Source: Anadara kagoshimensis
Lineage: Eukaryota > Mollusca > Bivalvia > Arcoida > Arcidae
DNA: 64,000 nt
Direction of reading: 5' to 3'
NCBI GenBank assembly: GCA_021292105.1
Contig: CM037864.1
Span: 45,615,109-45,679,108 of the forward strand
Positions 47,046 to 60,700 of this stretch are shown here, piece after piece. The notes under the pieces were generated by a model. That model ran no database searches. It saw only the letters and a program-made list of their open reading frames with translations, and was not told the DNA's origin. Each line of letters starts with the position of its first letter. The first letter of the stretch is position 1. The position numbers and the translations under genes are program-made.

Positions 47046-49127
47046 TGTATAAATATAATCAACTACAGTATTTACATCAGCTACCTTCTTCTTCAGTAAT
47101 GTACCAGTATTTACAAAACAAATACCAGTATGTAATAACAAAGAATATAAGTCCTTCTACCAACCCTAATTATATAACTTGTACTGTCTTTTACAGGGTA
47201 AAAATATGAAAAATTTCAGGAGTAAAAATGCATAGATATAAAGAGAAAGGGTTTGTTTTCACAATTGTTATGACAATTAAAGACTATGCATAAAATATTC
47301 ATTGCAACGGTATATAACTAAAATATTAATTGGCTTCATCACCCTTCTGGAATTATCCAATATATTTAATAAATAACATTTTAGTGTATTATCTCTTGAT
47401 CAATTTGATACATAAACTTTATTTACTACATTAAACCATAAATACGTGTATTTATGTAACAGGACATAGGATCTTGATTCCACTGGCAGATGTTTAGGTA
47501 AAATGATCAAGCTATGTGTTTTGCTATACATTTTGTTTGGGGAGGATTTCTGATGATTTACTATACAGCGAAACTTTGTCAATTCAGAATTCATGGAAGT
47601 AAATTTCTGACTTTATGTTTTCAGAGTGATGAGTTTTCCATAACTAGAAATTCATAGAATTTGATTTTGATTTCAGTTCGCTGTTTTCAATTAACTCCAG
47701 ACTAAATAAGTGTCATCAAAAATAAATGAATACAATAAAACTGATATTTGATTGAACAAATGATGGTCATAAAACAAGGTTTTACTGTAAAAATTGTGAA
47801 CAACTGAGATTCTAATGATAACCTTTGGTATATATTTTCAGTGACCAGATCTATCACGTAAGTGTAGCTGTGTTGTGTCGGTATATATGTCGGTAATAAA
47901 TACATCAACAGTGGGGTTGAATACTATTAATTACTTTACATTGTAATATATTTCTGTATCACTAAACCTTGTCCTATAGACTTTCACATATTGGTACCTG
48001 GTAGTCATAATTTCTAAGAAATATACATGTATGTATTGAGTTTTTACCTTTACAAAATATAAGTGAGATGCGACAAAAGTAATAATAATGGACGGTTAGC
48101 AACAAAACCAAATTCTGAGAGGTTCTATTCCATGGACAATACTCCACTCCTGTGTAACTAAGAGTAATTTCATGTATTTCATTCTCCAGGTTGTCGACTT
48201 AAAAGTTTTGTAAGTGGCAGATTTCACATACCCTGTTCATCAACATTATCACAAACATAACAAATAAACAATGATTTGCCCTATAAAATATCAACATTCT
48301 GTTTTTCTACCAAATACCAGATCTATTTCAACAAAAAGCTACAACATACATACATGGAGTAGCTTAACAAACAAAATCTCTCATCCTGGGGCGAATCTTA
48401 CAAAAAATTCTACCTGCATAAAGATCAATCATGTAAAAATTAAAAATTACTGGAATGTTTGAAGAAAATTGATTAAAATAACTTGCATTTACAAGCTAGT
48501 GTTTGTTGTTCCTCTCTTCATATACAGGAACATAAGTTTCTAGCACTATACATTATGTCTAGACCAAACACTTTTAGGACTGTAGATTTACTAAAATACT
48601 AATGATATGTCTTAATGAAATACCTCAGCTTTGGTTTTGACAGGTCACACAGTAAATCATATATATAAAATATTACCGGTAATATAAAAGTTGTGTTGTT
48701 ATCCTTTCTTAGCACTTAATGTTGATACAAGCACAGACCAGAAGATGAGAACATACAACTGATTATAAAATTTTGGCTATTTAACTAGCAAAATAAACCA
48801 GGTTTTGCAAAAGCTACTTAACTAACCAGCCTTATATAGTTATATCCGTATAAATACCCTGTGGCAGGATTATCAGTTTTACTGGTAATACAAATGTACT
48901 CCTACACAGCCACTCTGGTTAACTTAAACACGGATAAATCTGTCAAACTAGCCAACATGTACACAATAAACAACTGACCCAGACTTAATCATCGTGCTAG
49001 CCAAGCACCGTACTTCGTCCATAAGAAAAACCACTGTAGTTTGTCTATAAGACAAGCACTGTAGTTAGTGGATAAGCACCGTATCTTTCATGAACACCTT
49101 TATGGTAAATACCCTCCCTGTATAACT
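47046..49127. other. Probable 3' flank or 3' UTR of the kinesin gene
   Basis: There is no coding exon after the kinesin stop at 49128. Minus-strand AATAAA hexamers occur (for example at about 47418-47423), but none stands out as the poly(A) site. Confidence 0.35.
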
Positions 49128-52100
49128 TCAACTCCAAGGATTGTTGCCTGCATCTCCACCATCTAAAGAATCTACAAATAAGTAACAATTAATTGTACAT
49201 TATGATGAAATGTACTATTCTTACATTCAGATGAAAAAAAATTCCAATAGTACAATAAAACACATATATAACCAAGCCCTGGGGGCTCTATTTTTAACTT
49301 TGATATAACGTGACTTTGTTATATTGTTATAAATAGACTTATATGAAGGAGTAGTGGAGTCCAATATTAGACTTAGTACTATCCATGTATTCGTTGTAAG
49401 CATGTTGTGTTTTACTGTATTCTGGATATTAGTAACCAAACTGACGTATCTCCGGCCATGCCTGTTATGTTCCGACACTGGATGCCATCACGCTACCAAA
49501 AGCAGCATCACAGCAACTAATGATGTTCTAGTGTCAGTGACGCGTTAAATGGCAAAATTCAGGCCATTCATTCTTTCATTCTTTCTGTGTTGAATTCAAG
49601 CACGCAGTGTCTTTGTCAGAACATTGTGGGCGTGGCCGGCGATCCGTCAATTTGTAAACAGTAGAAATCACTAGTGATTTTATTCTGTATGAAACTAAAA
49701 CAATTCTTTAAGCACATGTTCTCTAAACACATGTCCTCTGAGAGATTTACACGTTCAAAAATACACAACTCATTTGGTCATTACAATCAGCAGTGTCTCA
49801 TTGTACCGTTGTGCTCTTGATTGTTTAGACGATTCAGAAATGACTTTCTATTTGAGCAAATTCGATTGGTTTTATGAATAAGAGTCAGTAGTAGCTAGTT
49901 CAATCAACTGTGAAGCCTTATAACTTTTATTATAAGTACCTTGTGGCTGAGGAGAGCTCACACCATGACTTGCATTGGACCGCCTCATAGAAACCTCTAC
50001 ATCTGACATCAGACGAAGATCTCTCCGTGAAATCTTAACAGGAGTAATACTAGTCTGTGTAACTGACCGATTAGAGCTAGGACGTGAAATCTGCTGCTGC
50101 TTCTCACTCCTGGCACTCAGTGGACGGCTCTCTCTATCTCTGTAAAAGTAAAACAACACAATAATAAAGATCCATCACATAAAACCTTATGTCATCTTAT
50201 ATATTGTATTGAAGATTGGAATAAGAGGATCTCTATATTTTGTTTAGGGTGTAGAATATAATTAATATATTGAATAAAGTTTCAATTAAAATCCATTAAG
50301 TTTTTCACAACAGCATAGCTTGCCTACAAATCTAGTCCATCAAAAAACTTTAATATTGAATACTGAGCCCTAAACCAGGTGTATTGCTCAGTAAAAAATG
50401 ACAGAAAATAATAATTCCATAGATATATGAAAAAGACCATCAGAAATTACAATTTAATAAAGTTTTATCAATTGTACCTTTAAGATTGATCTTTGTCATG
50501 TTGGATAAAGAAAAAGTAGAGTTTTTGCAAACCCGACCGCTGTTTTAGGAGGTTCATTCTAGCGTTTGTATGTAACTGGATAATTTGTTGTTAAGTCTGG
50601 TTTTTAATAAACTGCTGATTATCATTCACAATATTCCTGTTTCATGTTAATTTAACTTCCAAATCGATAAAGTATTTAAAATCCACATTTGTAGTATGCA
50701 CATGGCACTGTACAATTTATCTCCCTTTCACGGAAGTGAAATGTAATCAATAAATTAGTTTGAAAATGAGGCAGAATACTGCAACACCAAAATACTTTAT
50801 TATACCCTTAAAAAATAAATTCAAATTACTGTAGATTTTATAAAGACTTAGTTACATCCACCTGCCATTTCATAAAAAGTTATGATTTTACATCACAGGA
50901 CGCAAACTTCCTGGACCACTTTTTATTGTATTTATGAGATCAGTTCGCCAGATTGCACAAAATATTGGATGCATCCCGTCGCAATATGGTACAAGATTCC
51001 GAAATATATTCCAGAAATTTATTGCAAATGTGCATATGTAACCAAATGCATTACCCGTCTCAGAATACATATCTCATGATAAAACAGATATATTTCTTTC
51101 ACATTCATTTACCAGGCTATTTCCATGAGTACTCATTTCATACCATTTCATAGTAATAAAGCCCGATCTCGGCAGAAAGCGATAGCAATGTACGCTTTCA
51201 CTGTCAATTGCTCAAAACCATCAGGTGTAGGTATTGTGATGTCATATTGAGCCAAGCCAAAAACATGTCACACACAGTTTTGAAAGCACATAACTGAACA
51301 CAATGATCAACAAGATGGAGAGATAGTATTTAAAGATCTTCCTGACATCAACATTCAGAGATACAGAACATCAAGAAGTTTCATGAAAATTTCATTTAAA
51401 TTTTACTATTTGAGATTTTTACTGATATCTACTTAATATGTTATATATAACAAATATAAATTGTTATAATTTTTGTTTTATACAACCTGTCACCTACCTG
51501 GAAGATATGTGTTCTCTATGACTATTTGGAGCTACAGGTTCATGTTCACCAATAGAGCTCTGTACAGAGTTATGTAGATCTAAATCTTCACCTCTATACT
51601 GTCCTAAAGCTCCTGATGCTAACAATTCTCTCATCTTTTTCTTCAAATCTCGACTAGTTTTCTTGTAATAATACAGATCTCTCTCTAACTGTTGTACTCT
51701 AAAGGATAAACATACAAATAAGGTCAAAATCTAAATTCAAATAATATTACATCATGTTTCTGAATTGTTATGTGATTCTGCCATAATACTACTGAAAATG
51801 AGGTTAACTTTAAGAATACTTCAGCCATTATGGTGTTCAATTGTTACCAATTTAGGTTAAACACTTTCTTTAGAGTGGAAAATGAACAACATTTCAAAAG
51901 ATGACTAAAATCATTTATATTGACTACCATTACTCTACAAGATTCTACCACTATTCAACTTCTAAGGTGTATAAATCAATGATGAAATTTTGCATTGTTT
52001 CTTCGATATTAGACTGATTGTCTAAAAGTGTCTATTCATAACAATGGCTACATTTACTTCTTACTTTTGGAAGATCCTAGCAAGATAGAGTTTGTCAATT

Positions 52101-53571
52101 CGCTTGTCTACAGGTTATTGTTTTTTCTACAAGTATTCTGTTTTTCTACACAAATCCAGACATTGCTGTCACAAAATTAACAAACAACAGTAACCTCTTA
52201 TTTGGCATAAAATAATATTCCACCTACCCAGTACCCATCACCAATATCTCTTAATTTAAATCAACCACTAACCTAGCATTACTGATACTGCTGATGATGC
52301 TGTTGTTAGTATCTGACCCTCCTCCATTATCTGCTAACTGATGCATAAGTAACTGAATCTTCTGTTCATATTCATTTTGTTGTTTTGTCAGTTTGCGGTC
52401 AATTTCACACGCTGATCTTTGTAGTGTACCTTCTAGTTCTCTAATCAACCGTGACTGCTCATCTATTTTGACCTAAAATAATAAATTACATGTATTGTGT
52501 TGAAATATGTATTTTTAGTCTGTTTGTGCATAATTTTAGGTAAATCTTGTTTCAATGCCTTCATTACAAATAAAGTGAAGTCAAGGAATATGGGTTAACT
52601 ATAGCATTTTTCTGATGTGATTTCATCTCTTGTCCAAACCTACCGTAACCAGTTTCTGTTAATTTAATAGGAGAAGCTGAGACAAAACAACAAGGTTCCA
52701 TGTCTAGGTTTATGTCAAAGACACAGCTATCTAGCAATCATAGAGGTTGAATGATGGAAAGCAGAATAAACAAGTAACACAGTATGGTATAACATAAACT
52801 ATGCAGGCTGGGCATTAATTACCTGTGTCTTAAAAATCGTAATTTGTTTAATATCAATAAATTAACTTCTTCATGCATTATTGTTTATTTTTCTTTAATA
52901 TTAGCAATTCGCTTATCATACTATACTACTCAAAGACTGAGCGAGTAATGGTGTTTAACATCCCAGTCAAGAATATTTCACTTATATCGAGACGTCGCCA
53001 GCTATAGGCAAAGTGCAGAAATTTTGCCTGTGCGTTGCGCTTATGGCATTATACAGCAGGGTTCTTTACATGCCAAGCCCACCGTGACCCACAAGTTCCC
53101 ATCCGAAAGAACCATGACTTTCATTTCGTAATGCCGAGTGCTTGGCAAAAGAACAGTCACTACCCACTTTTATGTCTTGGGTCAGACCTGGCCGGGGTTC
53201 GAACCCACGACCTCCCACTTACGGAGCGAGCACTCTACCAACTGAGCCACCGCAGTGGTTACTACTCAAAGAACCTACATATAATGGAAACACATGCATC
53301 ATCCGTTTTTGGAAATGAATAGTACTGAAGACCAGACAAATTCCCTAGAATTAACATTCGTGATAATGTATATACACCAAAATAGTGCATTTTCATTTCC
53401 TGTAAATATTTCCATTATAAAATATCATCTTACCTCCATTTCACTATTCCTTAGGTTTAATTTTCTATGACTGTCCCGTAATCCTATGACCTTCTCAAAA
53501 TATTTTGACAGAAGTGTCTTGGTTTCAAAAGTTGTTAAGGAGTTTAATTTATTCATCATATTATCTTCACT
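49128..53571 (-). CDS. KIF27: KIF27-like exons: distal coiled coil and C-terminal tail
   Basis: The exons are 53571-53434, 52472-52273, 51698-51498, 50139-49940 and 49171-49128. They encode FETKTLLSKYFEKVIGLRDS, EYEQKIQLLMHQL, the YYYKKTSRDLKKKM motif, ITPVKISRRDLRLMS with VSMRRSN, and a last 13-residue exon ending GNNPWS and stop. If the exon ending at 49940 is not spliced, the frame runs on for 22 more codons to a stop at about 49872, which would give an alternative C-terminus. Confidence 0.85.
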
Positions 53572-54757
53572 CTGAAAAATAAAAAGTAGAAATGAGTTCG
53601 ATTTGGAAACATTTAGTGTAATTACTAGAATTCAGATCAAGGGGTCATGGGTTTGAATCCTGTCCAGGACACATAGTGAACTCGGGCAATTCACTTCATT
53701 TGAAACTGCTGCAGACTAATAGACCAGTGGGACATCAAACTCTGTGAATGCTGTCATAGTAAGCTAGCACCTGAAAGTTACCTAGAGTGTACACTAATAT
53801 AATAATTAATGTACAACAAAGTAAACCATTTTTATTTTGCAATTTAAGTAATGAAGGTTATGAAGTTTGAGATAACTTGATTTTAACTGTTAAGTAAAAC
53901 AATAAACCTAATTTAAAAGAAAATCAATTCAATTATTAAGCCTCCTTGCAAGCATTTGGTACCACACCTTGATAAAAGACTGTTAATGTCATGTTTAACA
54001 ATATGCAAATATCCATATCATACCTGAGATAACATCTGTGAATGTCTTAATTCTAACTGTCTATTATGTATCGTTTCGTTTTTATAATCTATGGCAGCTT
54101 CTAATGCTTCTATGGCTTCATCTAACTCTATAATCCTGTAAATAATACAAACAGATTAATGTAATAATGTAAATGTAGTGTAATATTTACTGTGTTATAT
54201 GAATCACTATTATCCAAAAGAAATGTCAGGGTAACAGCCTATCAGTGGTCTAAAATGGGCAGAGCACAGGGCCTCTCACAGCCAATGTATACAGTAATGA
54301 AATTAACAGAAATCATGTCAAATAATTAAGACACTGTCTTAATGTTCTGGAAGTATGGAATAATGTCTCAGAGGAACTAATTATTCTTCATGGTCAACCA
54401 CTTTTAATGGGGTTTGGTAACCAAAAATCTTGGTCTAAAATTGACTTACAGAGCAAAAAGCCTCTCTTCACCTATGTATACAATAATAAGACTGATTTAA
54501 ATAATTTGGTTGGGAAATGTCTAGTACACTGACCTTCTTTCTTCTTGTTCTGATATTAGTTTTCCATTGTGTATTTTTTCTTCTAGTCCTTCTTTCTGTT
54601 TCTGTAACTTTTCTCCAGCCTGTTTTAGTTTATGTATTTCATCTTTCATCTCATTCTGTATGTCTTCTGGTGCCTTGGATAATTCTTTACTTTTTTCTTC
54701 TAATTTCTTATCAACTGATTCTAATTTTGTTGACACTGACAACAAACTCTACAGAAA

Positions 54758-54788
<31 letters not shown>

Positions 54789-57700
54789 ACACTTTTATAA
54801 GATTTTATTAAACTTTATAATAGTTTATGATTACTGACAATCGAAAGATTGTAAATTGGTGTTAAAATTTTAACAAAGGCAGGTGAGGTCAAAAATACTT
54901 ATGGGAAAATTTTTATTTAAACTGTTAATTATCATTACATTGATCATAAAAAGAACCATTATTTACAGAACAGGTAGTTGAATATTGATTGGCTTGCCAT
55001 GATTTTGTAAATTTTGTCAACACATTATGTATGGAAAATGCAAAAAATATAAAATTATTGCAAAATGACATGACAAAGTGTCATTTTAGCCACAAGTTAC
55101 ACTTTAACACAAGATTCTTACTTAGTTTTACCTTATTTAGTACTTGACTAGATCGTAATCTCTTGATCTCTAACTCACTCTTTTCTGCTAAAACTGCTTC
55201 TTTTTTGGCTATGATTGCTTCTCTACGCTTCAAATCCTACAAAATAAATAATGGGTAAGCTTGGTGTCTTATGTATAAAGCATGCAATACAAAGTTATGT
55301 TTAACTTACTCAATTTTCTTTTAAAATATTCATATTTTAAATTTTCAAATATACAATTTTAAGAATGACACAAGTTCTAGTGTAGCCGGCTGAATATTAA
55401 AGTGTAACAATATGGCTACATGGTTTACTGTATAAGAAAATAAACTTTAGTGGTTTTGATCTTCTAAACTATTCTGTGGTATAAAAAAATTTCACATTTC
55501 AGACTGTCGGGGAAAGTGTACAAAAGGAAATAAGCAAAGAAGAAATATTCATGATACATAATTGCAAATATTTTTTTCTTTGTGAATGTTTCTTCTTATA
55601 CATGTACCATGTACAGGTTATGAGTCATTACTACTGCTTCATCTATGGACTAGAGTGTTGAGCTTACAAAGGGTGATCCGAGTTTGGTTCACAGCATAGG
55701 TGAAGGGATTTTTTCAAAGAATTAACATTGCAGAAGAATATTACTGTACCTCTTGTAATTGATCTATTTGTTGTTTTTGAACTAAAACTTTTTCTACTTC
55801 ATTATCTAACCATTTCTTCTGATCTTCAATCTTATCATGGTCATCCCTAAATAACACAAAAAAACTCATATTTATGTATTATAGAAATACAAATTCTGGT
55901 TTTTCTTCATATCACAAAGACTTTATATCCGATAAAGTCCAAATCAACAACACAAATTTATAAACCTGTATAACTTGCTTCTAATTCTTAATTAATGTGA
56001 ATTCAAATTCAAATCTATATTTAAGGTAGTTCCATACTTTACAAATCGCCTGAAAACACATATTGAAATTTTGATATGTTGTAGATGGGCATAAACCATT
56101 CAACATGCCAAAATTTCAGGGCAGGTATTCAACTTACTTAAGACGTTCTAGAGCGCCACCTGGTGGCCATATTCACGACATAAATGATCAAAGTATAGCT
56201 ACTGTTATCAACAAATGAGCTTAAATAATTTTTTGTCATGCTTAGAAACCAAAAGTCTCTTGCATTTAAATTAACCATTATGTCATGAAGATTATTAGGA
56301 CCAATGGAATTTTACTTCCGGTCACGTGGTATTTTTCTACAGCGCCACCTATCAAGAGAGAACATTTCATTTCCGGACAAATGAAAGTAACACCCTTTCG
56401 TTAATTTTTAGATTTTTAAAAAACTAAGTCGAATACTACCCCTGGTTTTCACATATATTGCACATGAATATATAAGTTTGATTTTCGGAAACAAAAAATA
56501 GGGGGTCGTCAAGCTACTTTTTTCATAAAATTACATCAAAATCCTGACACAAGAAAAAAGCCTCATTCCTTATGTAAGAAGTTACCAATAATGTCCTAGG
56601 ATACTATTATGAACTAAATGTTTTTCGTTTGGTATTAACAAATAAACAAAAACACTGATTGTGAGCTATTTGGTTAAACAAAACCTATTTAAATATCATA
56701 TGGTCTGTCACTTATAGAAACCCATAGCAACCGTTACCCAACACAGATCACTTAAAGTGGAAAGGGAATTCGTATACATTGATTAAGCGTTCTTGATTCT
56801 AGGCCGTTGAATAAAACACAAATACAAAAGCATAGTCAAACTGCTTAAATTTTGACACCGAGAAAAATTATCATACAGTATGTTTATTGAAGAATTGTCA
56901 GTTTGTGTCCTACTATTTGCATTTAAAATCACCGAAAAAACCAAACATAAAGCGGCATCTAAAACAGTCTTCAAAATTTAAACAATGTACTCAAATCTTT
57001 CAATTATTTAGAATAGTACTCTCAACAGTGTAGATCTACCTAATTTCCGTTATATACAATATACATTTTCTTCTTAAAAATAGTGCACAGAATTGATATT
57101 GTTAATTCTAATCTTTTGTGAATGCAGAAAATTATTCTACTGAATGATAGCATAACAGCGTTCCCGCGATAATTCTGTAGGCGCCGAAGACCACACATTC
57201 GTGACGTCATAGATAAAAAAGACGTCAAATCAGACATTTCGACAGTACGCACAAAACGACGACGTCACCATGGTATGGAACTACCTTAAATTAACAGTAT
57301 TATAAATATCCCTACCATCTCATTCTAAATACATCATTTAAGAACTGTTTTTCCCTAGAATTTTTGCTTTTAGTTCAAGCAAATTAAAAAGGTTGCTGAA
57401 CTCACCAGGTGTAAACTCATAACAAAATATTTTCATACAGTAAAAGTTATTTATTATTTCTCTCTATTCCTATGTCACCCTGATTATCACAGTTTCATCT
57501 ATTTCTGTTAGAGTCTCCCTTGCTTTATTGATAAAATTTGACTTGACAAATGATTATAATACACATAATTTCACAAAATATACACATACATATTTTCATA
57601 ATTTGTGTGTGGCTATATACGTACATATTAATGGGTGGCAGAGAACCACTTCGTAGTTTGCGTTGGGCTATGGCAATTTCTTCATTTTTCCGTTTAAGTA

Positions 57701-60700
57701 TTTTCTGCTGCTGCTCGTTCTTCTTCTCCAATTCTTTAACTCTTTGAATCTCTTTCTGCATGTCCCTCTAAAATGTAAATATGAAAATAAAAATAACATA
57801 CAGCATTATTATTCTTCAAGGGGAAATATTTTTTTCCATTTTTATTTGCAAAATGATGAATACCTTAGGAATCGAGTCTTGGATGGGAAAAGTTCTGTTG
57901 AGATAATATATGATATTAATAGCAATGTCCTTTCTTTGAAGCTGTCATTCAAATGACAGCTGTTACATCATCTGTGTTCAACTAGAATGACATCTGTTCT
58001 TTTGTGCTCACCAAATTTGATTTTTAAATTAGTATTTGTTTGAATCTATTTTTGTTATTTAACAGACAAGTCTTGATCCACTAACTAACTTGGAGAGTAT
58101 TACCTCTAGTTTAACTTTTCTCTCCAGTTCATCTTTAAGTTTTTTCTGTAAGTTTTCTTGTTGCTGTTTCATTCTATCAACTGCCAACTCCAGATCGTTG
58201 ATCCTGTAAGAGAACATTGTATACATGTAGGTATCTACTTACAGTAAAATCTGTATATACAGACCACCTACCGCACCTAACAAATATGGACTTTATAGAC
58301 AGGTGGTACTTCTATGATACAGAGATTGATATGTATATGAAGCAACAAGACCTTAAACAGTGGCCATGTGGTAAGGTGTCAATGTATATTACGTGGTATG
58401 TAACTTATATGTATTATAACATTTTTAACAAAAAGCATTGTATTTTTTATAAAGGGATATTAAAAGTAGAATTTATTAACATAAGTATAATGACAAAGTT
58501 GTGGATATGTAACTGATTGAGTATTATTAATGGTTTGTACTCATAAATATCAAAAGTCATAACCCCAAATGTATTTAAATGGGAATTGCAATGATTTTTT
58601 TTTTGTATACTTCATCAAAGAGGGATTCAATTTTCTAATCAAATGAAATAAGAAATAATTTAATATATAAATGATGTTTTAGACAAAAATTAAGACCTAG
58701 ATTATCTGGTCGGAAATAGATAAAATAAAATTCTTATACTACACAAGAAAAGCCAAAATATGAAGCAGAAAAATAACATACTTCTTTTCATTCTGAGATG
58801 AGAAATTAGCAATTTTTTCCGTTTCTTTCTGCTTCTTCTGAAGAGCTGACATTCTTGCCTTAGAAACCTCAATCTTCTTTCTATACTCCCTGCAAAATAC
58901 ATCAATTTATAAGTTCACAGTAAAATAGTCATTAACAAGCTACAAGTGGGCATACACTAATTGTGGATTTACATGTATAATAATGATTGACTTGCATTTG
59001 TTAGATGTTACTATGTAAGTAAAATTATTTTATGTATTAATGTGGTCACCAATCCATAAACCAAATACAATGTAGATCCATGTAAAAAACTAGTTTATAC
59101 AGTGAAATTGATCTTAAATCTGTTAAAGTTTAATGTTCATGTACCAGCAAATGTTTTAAAGTGTGTTTATATTCTGTCCATTCTATTCACAGAAAAAGTT
59201 GATTTTACCTATAGATTTAATCAGTATCCAAAGGTTTTTGTTTATGCTAAAACACTTCTGGTCATTTATGTGTTATCTGAAATCTGACACTAAATACTTA
59301 CTGTTGTAACTTTTGTTTTTCTACTGTTTCTTGTTGTTCCTTAGCTTCTAAATCTTGCATTATTTTCTGCATTTCTTGTAAATCTATCTTCACTTGTTCT
59401 TTTTCCTACACAAAATATACAATAAATGTTTTTTATTAACATACAATTGACCTTTCAGTCTTTAATACATGAAGGATAAAATGTCTATAGAATAGTGTTA
59501 ATTTACAGCAAATATTCCCATTAACAGACACCTCTGTATATTGGACAGTTTCTTAAGTCAGCACTTTTTTTAATTATTTATAACTTCAGAAAAAGTACAA
59601 TCTAGTAACTGTTGTAAAGGTTTTATTACATTATTGTATTTTTACCATAGTGGTAGATAAACATCTCCAATCAAACCAGAGATATTAAGCTATTTGGTTT
59701 ACATATCTATTTGTTTTTCTCGTTCATCAGACATGGTTAAGACCCTTCTTACCTAGCTATTCATTAGCTTTTAACTGTTTGGTATCATGAGCTGGTAAAC
59801 TTTCATGCTGTTTGTATCTCACCTGACTTTCAAAGTTTTATATACATACCATGAATATTTCAACCAACACATTATGTTTGACCTACCTTTTCCAATGCCT
59901 TTATCTTGTTAGAATATTGTTTATTCATACAGTCAGCTTCCTTTCCAGTCTTTACCAGTTCTTTTATTAGTTGTTCCTTCAATCTAGGAATAGTAAGAGT
60001 GAATCAAATTAAACATAAAATAACAAGAGGCCCATGAGAATTAAATTGCTCACCTGGGGAAAATCTGAAGTGTAATAATACTATGATATATTTGATTTTC
60101 TATATAATTTCATTACATCAAATTATCAATCACTTATTCTCAGGTTCCCGGGTCGAGCTTTTATGAATATCACGGTATCAATATTTTTCTGAATAAATCC
60201 ATTTCTCTGAAATAATATGATAAAATTCTCTAATGTTTCACAAGAAAGGTCTTTGTTTACCTGCAACATTGTGACCCAGTGTGAAAGCATTACAACAATC
60301 AACATGAGTGTTCTCTAAAGCATGCAAAAGCAAATCAGAGACAATCCACAAACTCATGAATCTCTTAAATTTGTGTTGTATTTAATGATATTGACCTTAT
60401 GGTGACTGGATGAGGCACTCCCAAAGTATTAGTAAAACAACAACTAACCTTATGTTTATTGACAAATCTCTCATTTTCTGATGAGCCTCTGTCATTTTTA
60501 ACTGCGAGTCTTTGATTTGTCTTTGTGTGTCTTGACTCTTCCTCACTATATCATGGAACTGTATATCTCCCGCAGATGATGATACACTCATTCTTCCTAC
60601 TGTAAAACATCAAAGTTATATAAAATCATTAAAATATCTGTCTTTAAAAAGAAATTCTGTAAAAAGATATAACATAAAAATTAAAACTAAAAGAAAATAA

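Noticed and set aside
53190..53255. A functional tRNA gene on the minus strand
   Set aside because: The A and B boxes are good, but the segment is the head of a SINE with a body and target duplications, and no complete cloverleaf with acceptor pairing was evident.
53035..53322. A 95-codon plus-strand frame
   Set aside because: It is the antisense of a tRNA-derived SINE.
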